DNA of 64,000 bases from Parerythrobacter lutipelagi (GTDB lineage: Bacteria > Pseudomonadota > Alphaproteobacteria > Sphingomonadales > Sphingomonadaceae), in the NCBI RefSeq assembly GCF_005434975.1, contig NZ_SKCJ01000002.1, positions 620,001 to 684,000 on the forward strand, given 5' to 3'. This document shows, one piece after another, positions 35,694-45,479 of the stretch (position 1 is its first letter; every line of letters starts with the position of its first letter). Below the pieces are notes generated by a model, which was not told where the DNA came from, did not search any database, and saw nothing but the letters and a program-made list of their open reading frames with translations. Made by a program: the position numbers and the translations under genes.

Positions 35694-36368
35694 TTACAAA
35701 GTGGCCTCGATATCGCGCGCGGCTTGCAGGGGATCGTCTGCACGGCTGATCGGGCGGCCTATCACCAGCACGCTGGCCCCGTCATCGCGCGCCTGACGCG
35801 GGGTGACAACGCGTTTCTGGTCTCCGGTCGAAGCACCCGCCGGGCGCAAGCCAGGGACGACGAAAAAGCCCTTCTTCCACTGCTTGTGGACCGCACCGAC
35901 TTCCTGGCCGGAACAGACGATGCCGTCCAAGCCCGACGCTTCAGCGAGTTCGGCAAGGCGCATCACCTGATCGTGCGCGCTGCCCGCGACACCGGTGCGA
36001 GAAAGATCGCGCTCGTCCAGGCTGGTCAGCATGGTCACGGCAACGACCTTGGTGCCTTCCGCCGCTGCAGCTTTTGCATCTTCCATCATCGCGCGTCCGC
36101 CGCTTGCATGGACGGTCACGATCTTGGGTTCGAGAACATGGATCGCCTGCATGGCGCCGGCAACGGTGTTGGGGATGTCATGGAACTTCAGATCGAGAAA
36201 GATCGGCAAGCCAACCTGCGCAATTTCGTGGACGCCGTGGCTGCCGTGGGCGCAGAAGAATTCCAGACCCAGTTTGAGCCCGCCGACATGCGATTTGACT
36301 ATGGTCGCCAGCGCTTTCGCGGAATCGAGGGTCGGCAAATCGAGGGCAAGAAAGACCGGGTTGCTCAC
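35694..36368 (-). CDS. pyrF: Orotidine 5'-phosphate decarboxylase
   Basis: PyrF makes UMP from OMP. The 224-residue TIM-barrel has the catalytic Lys/Asp array DLKFHDIPNTV, VTVHASGGRAMM, VTMLTSLDE and the phosphate motif VVPGLRPAGAS...LVIGRPI. The start is GTG at 36368 (MSNPVFLALDLP). The frame continues upstream through a Ser/Pro-rich stretch that is only the antisense-frame reading of the neighbouring gene. No purine-rich ribosome site precedes the GTG; instead it overlaps the stop of the LapA gene (GTGA, 36368-36365), so translation is probably coupled to it. Confidence 0.95.
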   Translation of the reverse strand: MSNPVFLALDLPTLDSAKALATIVKSHVGGLKLGLEFFCAHGSHGVHEIAQVGLPIFLDLKFHDIPNTVAGAMQAIHVLEPKIVTVHASGGRAMMEDAKAAAAEGTKVVAVTMLTSLDERDLSRTGVAGSAHDQVMRLAELAEASGLDGIVCSGQEVGAVHKQWKKGFFVVPGLRPAGASTGDQKRVVTPRQARDDGASVLVIGRPISRADDPLQAARDIEATL

Positions 36369-36778
36369 AGTGAGGAGAGGTCCGATTTGTCCTCTTTCGA
36401 GGTTGGCTGGGTTGGCGGCGCTGCTGGGGGAGGCGCTGCTGGGGGAGGCGCTGCTGGGGAAGGCGCTGCTGGGGAAGGGGGGGATGAGCCGAGCGGGGTG
36501 CCAGCCTCTTCGCTCGCAGTCCTTTGCGACAGCGTGTTGGCTTGCATCGCGTTCTCGAGCGTCTTGATCCGCCGCTCCAGCCGCCATTTGGTGCCGCGAT
36601 GCAGCAGCCACATCGGGACGATCCCGAGCAAGAAGGAGACAATCACCAGCGCGGGAACCTTCGTTTCCAGCACCAGATTATCCCATATCGTCACCTCCAC
36701 CGGTTCCCAGTTGAAGAACGAAAAGCCCAGCAGTGCTACCAGCAGCAGCACCCAGAGCAATGTACGGACGATCTGCAT
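36365..36778 (-). CDS. LapA family (DUF1049) membrane protein
   Basis: The 137-residue protein has two transmembrane helices (TLLWVLLLVALLGFSFFNW and VPALVIVSFLLGIVPMWLLH) followed by a basic coiled segment (RRIKTLENAMQAN), as in E. coli LapA (YciS), which acts with LapB in controlling lipopolysaccharide synthesis. The C-terminal ~45 residues are Pro/Ala/Ser-rich and encoded partly by four tandem 15-bp repeats. No lapB is adjacent. Its stop overlaps the pyrF start. Confidence 0.82.
   Translation of the reverse strand: MQIVRTLLWVLLLVALLGFSFFNWEPVEVTIWDNLVLETKVPALVIVSFLLGIVPMWLLHRGTKWRLERRIKTLENAMQANTLSQRTASEEAGTPLGSSPPSPAAPSPAAPPPAAPPPAAPPTQPTSKEDKSDLSSL
36418..36477 (-). repeat. Four tandem 15-bp repeats in the LapA-family gene
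   Basis: Four copies of GCGCTGCTGGGG(G/A)AG run from 36418 to 36477, encoding a Ser/Ala/Pro repeat. The unit is a multiple of three, so copy-number change would keep the frame. Confidence 0.9.
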
Positions 36779-36828
36779 TGGGTCATTCTCCCTTTGCCCA
36801 GGATGCTAGGGCGGTTGCCGCGTAAGGT

Positions 36829-38142
36829 CTAGAGCGCGAACACGCGGTCGAAGATCGTGTCGACATGCTTGAAGTGGTATTCGAGGTCGAACTTGTCCTC
36901 CAGCTCCTCGATTGACAGCGCCGCGGTTACTTCGGGGTCCTGCTTGAGCAAGTCGAGCAACATCATCGCGCCATCCGATTCCCACACCTTCATCGCATTG
37001 CGCTGGACGAGGCGATAGGCATCCTCGCGGCTGACCCCGGCTTGAGTCAGCGCCAGAAGGACACGCTGCGAATGGATCAGCCCGCCCATCCGGTCCATGT
37101 TCTTCTGCATCCGCTCAGGGTACACGAGCAGCTTGTCGATCACCCCGGTCAGACGCGCGAGCGAGAAGTCGAGCGTGATGCAGGCGTCGGGGCCGATGAA
37201 GCGCTCGACCGAGGAATGCGAAATATCGCGCTCATGCCACAGTGCGACGTTCTCCAGCGCCGGCAGGGCATAGGCGCGGATCATCCGCGCCTGTCCCGTC
37301 AGGTTCTCGGTCAGGATCGGATTGCGTTTGTGCGGCATGGCGCTCGAACCCTTCTGGCCGGGCGAGAAATACTCTTCCGCCTCGAGCACTTCGGTGCGCT
37401 GCAAATGGCGGACTTCCACTGCGACACGTTCGATCGATCCGGCGATCACAGCCAGTGTGGCGAAGAACATCGCGTGCCGGTCGCGCGGGATGACCTGGGT
37501 CGAGACAGGCTCGATGCTCAGGCCGAGCCGCTCCGCCACGTGCTGTTCGACCGCCGGATCGATGTTGGCGAAAGTGCCCACGGCGCCGGAAATGGCGCAG
37601 GTAGCGATTTCCTCACGCGCGGCTACCAGCCGTTTGCGGCAGCGGGCGAATTCCGCATAGGCTTGCGCCAGCTTCAGTCCGAAGGTCACAGGTTCGGCAT
37701 GGATTCCGTGGCTGCGGCCGATGGTCGGGGTGTATTTGTGCTCTTCCGCGCGGCGTTTGATCGCGGCCAGCAGCAGGTCGAGATCTTCCAGCAAAATGTC
37801 CGCCGAGCGCGCAAGTTGCACAGCCAGTGTCGTGTCGAGCACGTCGGAGCTGGTCATCCCCTGATGCATGAAGCGCGCTTCGTCGCCGACATTCTCCGCA
37901 ACCCAGGTGAGAAAGGCAATCACGTCATGTTTCGTCACCGCTTCGATTGCGTCGATCGCTTCCACGTCGATCTTGGGATCGGTCGCCCACCAGTCCCACA
38001 ATGCCTTGGCCGCGCTGTCCGGCACTACGCTCAGTTCGCCAAGCTTCTCGGTCGCGTGCGCTTCGATCTCGAACCAGATGCGATAGCGGGCTTCGGGCTC
38101 CCAAATGGCGGTCATGTCGGGGCGGGCGTAGCGGGGGACCAT
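36829..38142 (-). CDS. purB: Adenylosuccinate lyase
   Basis: PurB acts twice in purine synthesis, releasing fumarate from SAICAR and from adenylosuccinate. From the ATG at 38142 (MVPRYARPDMTAIWEPEARYRIWFEIE) it is 437 residues. It carries the fumarase/ASL signature KGSSAMPHKRNPILTENLTG, the catalytic His region GRSHGIHAEPVTFGLK and EVRHLQRTEVLEAEE. The in-frame extension to 38175 is not conserved-looking. It follows the LapA/pyrF pair in the same orientation, so a pyrimidine and a purine gene sit side by side. Confidence 0.97.
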   Translation of the reverse strand: MVPRYARPDMTAIWEPEARYRIWFEIEAHATEKLGELSVVPDSAAKALWDWWATDPKIDVEAIDAIEAVTKHDVIAFLTWVAENVGDEARFMHQGMTSSDVLDTTLAVQLARSADILLEDLDLLLAAIKRRAEEHKYTPTIGRSHGIHAEPVTFGLKLAQAYAEFARCRKRLVAAREEIATCAISGAVGTFANIDPAVEQHVAERLGLSIEPVSTQVIPRDRHAMFFATLAVIAGSIERVAVEVRHLQRTEVLEAEEYFSPGQKGSSAMPHKRNPILTENLTGQARMIRAYALPALENVALWHERDISHSSVERFIGPDACITLDFSLARLTGVIDKLLVYPERMQKNMDRMGGLIHSQRVLLALTQAGVSREDAYRLVQRNAMKVWESDGAMMLLDLLKQDPEVTAALSIEELEDKFDLEYHFKHVDTIFDRVFAL

Positions 38143-38364
38143 GTTCGACTCCGTGCGAAGGTGAGCGTCGTGCAATTGCGCATGCAGTTGCAGTTAAGAA
38201 TTTTGGGGCGGCTAGGGCGGCTGGCAGCGGTTGGCAAGAGAGCGCCGGGTTCGTCCACCGGTCGCAGGCACGCCTGCCACAGGAATAGCATTGCATAGCA
38301 AGGTCCAAACTGTAGGGTAACACCATGACGCGGCAGCAGTTCTGTCGCTCGACAGGGGTCCTCG

Positions 38365-41157
38365 ATGTATCGATTGATTGGCTGCTCAGCCGTTGCCATT
38401 TTTGCTGTCACCGCGCCGGCCAATGCCGGAGAAGCGGTTCTTTACGAAGCCGCGCCCGATTGGGTCGAGCCGATACTGCTCGATGATGCGACTATCGAGG
38501 ACGGGCCGAGCGAACAGCTTTTCGATTGGCAGCACCGGCTCGAAAACGGGATGGTGCAATCCTACAACGACCGGATTGTACGGATCGACAATCCGGAGGC
38601 GCTGACATCCGAAGGAACGCTGAAATTCGACTGGTCGCCGGACAAGGGCGATCTGTTCATCCACCGGCTGGAGATCGTGCGGGGCACTGAAACGATCGAC
38701 CTGATCGAACAGGGCGTCGAATTCGACGTCATCCGCCGCGAGGAAAATCTCGAACGCCGTCTGCTCGACGGGCGGTTGACTGCGACCGTTGCGGTTCCTG
38801 GCCTGAAAGAAGGTGATTTGCTGCGGGTCGCGCATTCGATCACCGTCGACGATCAGGCGCTCGGCGAAGAAGTGCAGGTTGTGCAGTATCTGCCGCCCGC
38901 GCCCTGGCGAGTCGGTGTGGGCCGTGCCATCGTCAGCTGGCCTGCAAGCGAAGATATCGGCTGGAAAGCGGGGCCATTTGTCGACCTGCCGGAGGTGCAG
39001 CAGCGCGACGGGTACAAGATCCTCGAAATCGGCATTCCTATCGCCAAGCGCGAAGACATGCCGAACGACGCACCCACACGTTTTCGTGCGCCGCCATTGC
39101 TGCGGGTTGGCAGTTTCGACAGCTGGCAAGACCTGTCTCGCGTGATGGAGCCGCATTTCACGAAAGCGGCGCAAATCGAGGCGGGCGGTGAGGTTGAGAC
39201 GCTTGCTGAAATGATCATGGCGCAAACCACCGATCCGAAGGAACGCGCTGCGCTGGCGACGCAGGCAGTGCAAGACGAAGTGAGCTACCTGCTGGACGGA
39301 CTGGACGGGGGCAATTACCTGCCGCAGGCGGCGGAAGACACGTGGGACAAGCGCTATGGCGACTGCAAGGCCAAGTCGGTCCTGCTGCTGTCCCTGCTAC
39401 GCCACATGGGGATTGATTCGAATGTCGTGCTGGTGACCACCGGCGGCGGCGATGCGCTGCCGGAACTGCTCCCTGTGCCGGGCAATTTCGACCATATGAT
39501 CGTTCAGGCGACAATCGACGGAACACATTACTGGCTCGACGGGACAAGCACCGCCACGCGTGTCGGCAACATGGCCGAGGTGCCGCCGTTCTTCTATGCG
39601 CTGCCGCTGACCGAAGCCGGGTCGGATCTGGTGCCGATGACCGACCGCCAGCAGGATCATTTCGACATGACCATGCTGATGACGATCGATCAGACCGCGG
39701 GCATCGACCTGCCGATGATGTTCACCATGGAAATGACGTTCGGAGGCGCGGCGAGCGCGCAGTTCGAGAAGATCGTGGACGAAAACGACCCCGAAACCCG
39801 CAAGCAGATCATGAACGGCTTTGCTGGCGGTGAATTCGAAGATGGCCGCGTTACGGATATCGATATCACCTATGACGACGCGAAGGCCATCGGCACGATG
39901 CGGGTAAAGGGTGTGGCGGCCTCGACATTCGCTTTCGACGAGGGAAAGATCGTCAATGATCTGGCGATGATCACGTCGAGCATAAAATTTGCCCCCAACC
40001 GGGCGCGGCCGATCTGGCGCGATATTCCGGTGGCGACCCGCGGTCCGGCACGCAATCGCTTGGAGATCGAAGTCAAATTGCCGGGAGACGGCAAGGGTTT
40101 TGATCTCGATGGCACGCCGACACTGAACGACAGTTTTGCGAATTCGCGCGTCACCCGCACGGCCTCGATCGAAGGCAGCCTGGTAAAGGTGGTTGAAGAA
40201 TCTGTCTCACTGCTTGGCGAAGTGTCTGTCGCCGATATTCCCGAAGCGCGCCGCAACGCTCTGCGCATATCCAAGGCGGATTTGCGGCTTACCGCGCCCG
40301 CCGAGACAACGCGAAGCTGGGAACGCGATCGCGATGAGCTGCGCGCACTGACTGCACCTGCGCTCGCGGCGTACACGAAGGTGGTCGACGAAGCGGATGA
40401 CGACGATTTCGGACCGCTTATTTCGCGGGCAAACTTTCTCTACGCGACTTACGACTTCGAAGCGGCAGTCGCCGATTACACGAAGGTGATCGAAAATGAG
40501 CCGACGACAGACCTGTTCCTGACGCGGGCCGAAGCGCTGGTCTCGCTGGGACGGCTGGACGAAGCGGTGCGCGATATTCAGTCCGCTTACGATCTCTCGC
40601 CAGACAACAGCACGGCATTCTGGCAGGCGCAGGTGCTGGCCCGGGCCGATCGCGGTGATGAAGCGATCGAACTGCTCGATTTTCTGCCGATCAATGACGA
40701 TGATCTCGACAGTTTCACCGATACCAGGGCGATGGTCCTGGGGATCACCGGTGACGTCGAAACCGGTCGGGCGCTTCTGGCAGAGCGGCTGGCGGAAAAG
40801 GATGACAATTCGACACTGCTGAATGCCGATTGCTGGTATAGCGGGCTGCACAAGATCGAGCTCGACAGCGCGGTTGCGCGCTGCACGAGAGCGGTCGAGC
40901 GCGCGCAATACCCGGCCGGCGTGCTCGATAGCCGCGCGATGGTGCATTACCGCAGGGGGGCATTCGATGATGCGCTGGCCGATCTCGACGCTGCGCTGAA
41001 GCTGCAACCGGGCCTCTCGAACTCGCTTTACCTGAAGGGCATCATCCTGCTCGAACAGGGCCGCAAGGAAGGCCGCAAGGATGTCGAAGCTGCGCTGCGC
41101 CAGACGCCTGAGCTGAAGGATTATTACGCGCTGTTCGGTATCTCGCCCGACCTCTGA
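38365..41157 (+). CDS. DUF3857 / transglutaminase-like / TPR exported protein
   Basis: The 930-residue protein has an N-terminal signal (MYRLIGCSAVAIFAVTAPANAG). A DUF3857 domain spans residues ~60-220. A transglutaminase-like cysteine-protease fold (~260-400) has the triad C334 (RYGDCKAKSVLLLSLLRHMG), H377 (NFDHMIVQ) and D392 (YWLDGTST). A DUF3858-like beta region follows, then from about residue 690 at least four TPR units (ADYTKVIENEPTTDLFLTRAEALVSLGRLDEA). It is probably periplasmic and may cross-link, hydrolyse or bind peptides; the substrate is unknown. It is the only plus-strand gene between purB and radC. Confidence 0.88.
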   Translation: MYRLIGCSAVAIFAVTAPANAGEAVLYEAAPDWVEPILLDDATIEDGPSEQLFDWQHRLENGMVQSYNDRIVRIDNPEALTSEGTLKFDWSPDKGDLFIHRLEIVRGTETIDLIEQGVEFDVIRREENLERRLLDGRLTATVAVPGLKEGDLLRVAHSITVDDQALGEEVQVVQYLPPAPWRVGVGRAIVSWPASEDIGWKAGPFVDLPEVQQRDGYKILEIGIPIAKREDMPNDAPTRFRAPPLLRVGSFDSWQDLSRVMEPHFTKAAQIEAGGEVETLAEMIMAQTTDPKERAALATQAVQDEVSYLLDGLDGGNYLPQAAEDTWDKRYGDCKAKSVLLLSLLRHMGIDSNVVLVTTGGGDALPELLPVPGNFDHMIVQATIDGTHYWLDGTSTATRVGNMAEVPPFFYALPLTEAGSDLVPMTDRQQDHFDMTMLMTIDQTAGIDLPMMFTMEMTFGGAASAQFEKIVDENDPETRKQIMNGFAGGEFEDGRVTDIDITYDDAKAIGTMRVKGVAASTFAFDEGKIVNDLAMITSSIKFAPNRARPIWRDIPVATRGPARNRLEIEVKLPGDGKGFDLDGTPTLNDSFANSRVTRTASIEGSLVKVVEESVSLLGEVSVADIPEARRNALRISKADLRLTAPAETTRSWERDRDELRALTAPALAAYTKVVDEADDDDFGPLISRANFLYATYDFEAAVADYTKVIENEPTTDLFLTRAEALVSLGRLDEAVRDIQSAYDLSPDNSTAFWQAQVLARADRGDEAIELLDFLPINDDDLDSFTDTRAMVLGITGDVETGRALLAERLAEKDDNSTLLNADCWYSGLHKIELDSAVARCTRAVERAQYPAGVLDSRAMVHYRRGAFDDALADLDAALKLQPGLSNSLYLKGIILLEQGRKEGRKDVEAALRQTPELKDYYALFGISPDL

Positions 41158-41166
41158 CGTCCTGAG

Positions 41167-41865
41167 TCAGATCAGACCCTTGGAACGCAGCGAGACATGA
41201 CCGCTGCGTCCGACGATCACATGGTCATGCACGGTTATGCCGAGCAGCCGCCCGGCTTCGGCAATGCGATTGGTGATCTGGATGTCAGCCCGGCTGGGTT
41301 CGGGATTTCCGCTTGGGTGGTTGTGGACCAGAATGAGCGCGGTCGCCCCGACATCGAGCCCGCGGCGAATGACTTCACGCGGATGGATCGCCGCTTCGTC
41401 GATCGAGCCGTCGCCCACGTGATGGTCCTGAATCAGGCGATTCTGGCTGTTGAGGTAAAGTACCCGTACCCGCTCGACCGTCAGATGTGCCATGTCGATG
41501 GTCAGGTAATCGAGCAGCGCCTGCCAACTGCCCAGCACGGGCTTGTCCTGCACTTCGCTGCGCGCCAGCCGCCGGGCTGCAAGGGCGACGCTCTTGAGCG
41601 CAGCGGCGCTCGTCTCGCCTACACCTTTGACGGACTGCAATGCTTTGGATTCGGCATTGAGGACATGGGCCAGTGTGCCGAACCGGTCCAGCAATGCCTT
41701 GGCGACCGGCTTGGTGTCACCCTGTTTGATCGCTGCAAACAGCAGATATTCAAGCACCTCGTAATCCGCCAAGGCTTCCGCCCCGCCTTCGAGCAGCCGT
41801 TTGCGCAGCCGGGCACGGTGGCCCGCGCCATCATGGGCGCCTTTTCGTTGGCCCGTTTCGGTCAC
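41167..41865 (-). CDS. radC: RadC/JAB-domain DNA repair-associated protein
   Basis: The protein has an N-terminal UPF0758 helical part (GHRARLRKRLLEGGAEALADYEVLEYLLFAA, VKGVGETSAAALKSVA) and a C-terminal JAB/MPN metalloenzyme domain with the JAMM ligands HNHPSGNPEPSRAD. The biochemical role of RadC is unsettled despite its name. A GTG at 41865 (VTETGQRKGAHDGAGHRARL) gives 232 residues and matches family length; ATG at 41910 or 41946 would add poorly conserved N-terminal residues. It is divergent from the YdbH-like gene, whose start lies about 80 bases away. Confidence 0.92.
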   Translation of the reverse strand: MTETGQRKGAHDGAGHRARLRKRLLEGGAEALADYEVLEYLLFAAIKQGDTKPVAKALLDRFGTLAHVLNAESKALQSVKGVGETSAAALKSVALAARRLARSEVQDKPVLGSWQALLDYLTIDMAHLTVERVRVLYLNSQNRLIQDHHVGDGSIDEAAIHPREVIRRGLDVGATALILVHNHPSGNPEPSRADIQITNRIAEAGRLLGITVHDHVIVGRSGHVSLRSKGLI

Positions 41866-41945
41866 GCGGAACCCTGTCCCTTCTGAAGCGCTACATCGGA
41901 TGCAATGCATTGCCTTTATCAGGTGAGGGGCGCAAGTAGCTGGCA

Positions 41946-44900
41946 ATGGTCGACAATCCCCCGGACGATGCAGATAAGGCGGTTCGCCTAGCGCCGCGCG
42001 GCCGCGTACCGCGGTGGCGCTGGATCGTCAGTTTCATTATCGCAGCGGCCATTCTTGGTGTCTGGTTGATGCGCAATCGGCTGGCGGGCGACGTGATCGA
42101 CGACCAGCTTGCTACCCTCGACCTGCCGGCAACCTACGACATCGAAAGCATCGAACCGGGCAGGCAAGTGCTGACCAATCTGGTGATCGGCGACCCGAAG
42201 CAGCCCGACCTGACGATCGAGCGTGTGATCGTGACGCTGGATTACGGGTTGGGGCTGCCTGAGATCGGCCATGTTACGCTCTTGAAACCGCGCCTGTACG
42301 GACGATACGATCAGGACGGGCTGAGCTTTGGCAGCCTGGACCGGGTTTTGTTCGCGCCGGATAGCGAAAGCGAAGGCTTGCCCGATCTCGATGTCCAGAT
42401 CGACGATGGGCGGGCGCTGGTCGAGACGCTGTATGGGCCGGTCGGTGCGAAGGTGCAGGGTGGGGGCAATCTTGCGGGCGGTTTCGCGGCCATTCTGGCG
42501 GTAAATGCTCCCGTTCTGAAGGTTGACGATTGCGAACTCACAGCGGCGACCGCTTATGGCGAACTGACGACTTCAGGCGATGGGCTTGGCTTTGCCGGTC
42601 CAGTCCGGTTGCGCGCTGCGAATTGCCCGACAATGCGGGTACGGGTGGCCAACGCGACTATGCAGGTCGAAGCGTCGATCCCAACAGATTTCCAATCGGC
42701 CAATGTCTCGGCGTCGCTGGAGACAGATCAGCTGGCGTATGGCGACAATGCGCTTGCATCGCTGGCCGGGCCGCTCCGTGTGAACTGGCGCGAAGGTGAG
42801 ATTGACGCGACCGCAGATCTCGATGCGACACAGGTAAGCGTGAGCGGTTTGCCGCTCCGCCGCGCTGCGCTGGACGGTGCGCTTCGAATGCGGGACGGGT
42901 ACAGGCGGATCGAAGCGGACGGCTCGCTAGGCGGGTCTGGTGTCGATTTGCACAGCTACGTCGCGGCTCCTCTGCGCAGCGCAGAGAAAATGGGGGAAGG
43001 GTCGCTGCTGGCACCATTGCTTGCCCGCATCCGCGGAGCATCAGCACAGCAGCTGCGAGCGACCTCTTTTGTCGCTGATTTCACGGCGCGGTCGACGGAC
43101 AAATCCTTCAGCCTGGTAATCCCTGCATTGCAGCTGCGCGGTGCTGGCGGGGCGTCGGTCCTGACGGCGTCACGCCTGCAGTATTCCACCGGGCTATCCG
43201 GTCTGCCGCGGCTTTCAGGCAACATCCGCAGCGGCGGTGCGGGGCTACCTGAGATCGCCGGACGGATGGAGCGGGACGACAGCGGCAGAACCGTATTCCG
43301 CTTGCGTATGCAGCCCTATGCCGCCGGGGCGAACCGGCTCGCCATCCCGGTAATGAATCTTTTCCAGGCAGCCAACGGCACGCTGTCTTTTGACGGACTG
43401 GTCGAGGCGGGCGGGGCGCTGCCGGGCGGCTCGGTGCGCGACATGACAATACCGGTCCAGGGGAGATGGAGCTCGGGCGGCGGCTTTGCTCTGTGGGATA
43501 GCTGCACCACTGTGGCGTTCGACCGGCTGGAATATGCCAATCTCGTTCTGTCCGATCGCGATCTGCGGGTCTGCCCCCCTCGCGGCAAATCGATTGTCAG
43601 CCAGAATGCAGGTGGCGTCTCGATTGCTGCGGGCGTGCCGGAACTGGACCTGAGCGGCATGCTGGCGGGCACGCCGATCCGGCTGAGCAGCGGTCCGGTC
43701 GGCTTTGCCTATCCCGGGGTTGCAGTGGCGCGCGATATCGATGTCGCACTGGGGCCGACCGGAAGTGCAAGCCGGTTCAAACTGTCAGGGGTGGAAGCGC
43801 GGTTCGATACCGACGGATCGGTGTCTGGTTCATTCGAGGATACGCGGATCGAGTTGGCGGCAATCCCGCTCGATCTGGCCGAAACCTCCGGGCAATGGAC
43901 CTACCGCGCAGGCGTTCTGGCAATTTCGGACGGTAGCTTCCGTCTGCTTGACCGTCAGCAGCCTGCACGGTTCAGCCCGCTCACCACCCGCAGTGCTACG
44001 CTTCAGCTGGCTGACAACGTCATCACCGCCAATGCGGAATTGCGCCACCCCGGCAGCGATCGCATCGTGACCGCCACGCAAATACGGCACAATCTGTCGA
44101 GCGCGACCGGCGGCGCGCGACTGACGGTCGATGGCCTGCGGTTCGACGATACGCTCCAGCCCGATCAACTGACCGATCTCGCGTTGGGTGTCGTCGCCAA
44201 TGTCGAGGGAGTGGTGACCGGCACAGGGCAGATCGACTGGAACGCGAATGAAGTCACCAGCTCAGGCCGGTTTTCTTCCGATGGTCTTGACCTTGCTGCA
44301 GTTTTCGGACCGGTGCGCGGCGCTCGTGGCACAATCGAATTCAGCGATCTGCTCAGCCTGACAACTGCGCCTAATCAGACGCTCGCCGTGGATTCGATCA
44401 ATCCTGGCATCGAAGTCAATGACGGGACGATCAGCTTTTCTTTGCGGGACGGTCAGTTTCTCGGCGTTACTGGCGGAAGCTGGCCGTTTATGGGCGGCAC
44501 GCTTTCCCTGCGACCGGTGGACCTGAACCTTGGTGCTTCGGAGGTGCGGCGCTACGTGCTGGAGGTCGAAGGCCTCGACTCGGCCATCTTCGTTCAGACG
44601 CTCGAACTGGGTAACATTGCGGCAACGGGCATTTTCGACGGGTCCTTGCCGCTGGTGTTCGATGAATTGGGTAATGGCAGAATAGAAGGCGGGACTCTCA
44701 CCTCGCGTCCCCCAGGGGGAAATCTCTCGTATATCGGAGAGCTGACTTATGAAGATTTGTCGCCGATGGCGGACTACGCTTTCCAGATGCTGCGCAGCCT
44801 CGATTACAGGCAAATGGATATCGAGATCGATGGGCCATTGACTGGTGACATCCTGTCCAAAATTCGCCTCGACGGGGTGAAGCAGGGGGCCGAAGCGGAT

Positions 44901-45194
44901 CGCAACTTCTTCACCCGGCAACTGGAAGACGTGCCGATCCAGTTCAACATCAACATCAATGCGCCGTTCTACAAGCTGATCGGCACGCTCAGAGCGATGT
45001 ACGACCCGGCCTTCGTCAAGGATCCCCGCGAGTTGGGACTCCTGAGCGACGATGGAGTGCGGCTGCGAGAAACAACCACTCAGGAAGACGTGGAAAAGCG
45101 CGAGCAGGAGGAAGAGGCTGAGACCGTGCCTGAAATCCTCGGCTTGCCACCAGAAGAACCGGCCATTCAGCGCCGGGAAAGCGAGATCATGTGA
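41946..45194 (+). CDS. ydbH: YdbH-like intermembrane phospholipid transport protein
   Basis: The 1082-residue protein has an N-terminal membrane anchor (residues ~20-38, WIVSFIIAAAILGVWLM) and a long beta-rich periplasmic body of AsmA/TamB-like repeats. In E. coli YdbH acts redundantly with TamB and YhdP as a bridge moving phospholipids to the outer membrane. The C-terminal part (GQFLGVTGGSWPFMGGTLSLRPVDL; GIFDGSLPLVFDELGNGRIEGGTL; QFNININAPFYKLIGTLRAMYDP) is the most conserved YdbH region. Its partners ynbE and ydbL follow, confirming the assignment. The tail is acidic and disordered. The stop overlaps a GTG, but ynbE itself starts about 75 bases later. Confidence 0.88.
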   Translation: MVDNPPDDADKAVRLAPRGRVPRWRWIVSFIIAAAILGVWLMRNRLAGDVIDDQLATLDLPATYDIESIEPGRQVLTNLVIGDPKQPDLTIERVIVTLDYGLGLPEIGHVTLLKPRLYGRYDQDGLSFGSLDRVLFAPDSESEGLPDLDVQIDDGRALVETLYGPVGAKVQGGGNLAGGFAAILAVNAPVLKVDDCELTAATAYGELTTSGDGLGFAGPVRLRAANCPTMRVRVANATMQVEASIPTDFQSANVSASLETDQLAYGDNALASLAGPLRVNWREGEIDATADLDATQVSVSGLPLRRAALDGALRMRDGYRRIEADGSLGGSGVDLHSYVAAPLRSAEKMGEGSLLAPLLARIRGASAQQLRATSFVADFTARSTDKSFSLVIPALQLRGAGGASVLTASRLQYSTGLSGLPRLSGNIRSGGAGLPEIAGRMERDDSGRTVFRLRMQPYAAGANRLAIPVMNLFQAANGTLSFDGLVEAGGALPGGSVRDMTIPVQGRWSSGGGFALWDSCTTVAFDRLEYANLVLSDRDLRVCPPRGKSIVSQNAGGVSIAAGVPELDLSGMLAGTPIRLSSGPVGFAYPGVAVARDIDVALGPTGSASRFKLSGVEARFDTDGSVSGSFEDTRIELAAIPLDLAETSGQWTYRAGVLAISDGSFRLLDRQQPARFSPLTTRSATLQLADNVITANAELRHPGSDRIVTATQIRHNLSSATGGARLTVDGLRFDDTLQPDQLTDLALGVVANVEGVVTGTGQIDWNANEVTSSGRFSSDGLDLAAVFGPVRGARGTIEFSDLLSLTTAPNQTLAVDSINPGIEVNDGTISFSLRDGQFLGVTGGSWPFMGGTLSLRPVDLNLGASEVRRYVLEVEGLDSAIFVQTLELGNIAATGIFDGSLPLVFDELGNGRIEGGTLTSRPPGGNLSYIGELTYEDLSPMADYAFQMLRSLDYRQMDIEIDGPLTGDILSKIRLDGVKQGAEADRNFFTRQLEDVPIQFNININAPFYKLIGTLRAMYDPAFVKDPRELGLLSDDGVRLRETTTQEDVEKREQEEEAETVPEILGLPPEEPAIQRRESEIM

Positions 45195-45268
45195 TAAAGA
45201 GTGAGAAATTGACCGCTGTGCACCATGCTGCGAGAAGAACCGGACGATTTGGAAGGGGCATTCTGAGC

Positions 45269-45454
45269 ATGACGAGCAGCGGAAAATGGGCGGTTGGGGC
45301 TTTGGGCCCGCTCGCGCTCGCCGGGTGCATCAATGTCAACGCCCCGACCGAGCCGATCGTTATCGAGCTGAATATCAACATCCGCCAGGAAGTGATTTAC
45401 CGGCTCGCGGAAGATGCGGGCAATACGATTGAAGATAACGCGGATATTTTCTGA
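45269..45454 (+). CDS. ynbE: YnbE family lipoprotein
   Basis: The 61-residue lipoprotein has a lipobox in GPLALAGCINVNAPTEPI. The mature segment PTEPIVIELNINIRQEVIYRLAEDA is the conserved YnbE block; this short beta segment is thought to cap the YdbH groove at the outer membrane. The ATG at 45269 puts the lipobox cysteine at a normal distance; an earlier GTG at 45191 would place it too far in. It sits between ydbH and ydbL. Confidence 0.88.
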   Translation: MTSSGKWAVGALGPLALAGCINVNAPTEPIVIELNINIRQEVIYRLAEDAGNTIEDNADIF

Positions 45455-45479
45455 TGTCCGCCTGTATGAGGAGACCGTG

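Noticed and set aside
36418-36477. CRISPR or mobile repeat array
   Set aside because: Four 15-bp units with no spacers, lying in frame within a Pro/Ala-rich coding tail.
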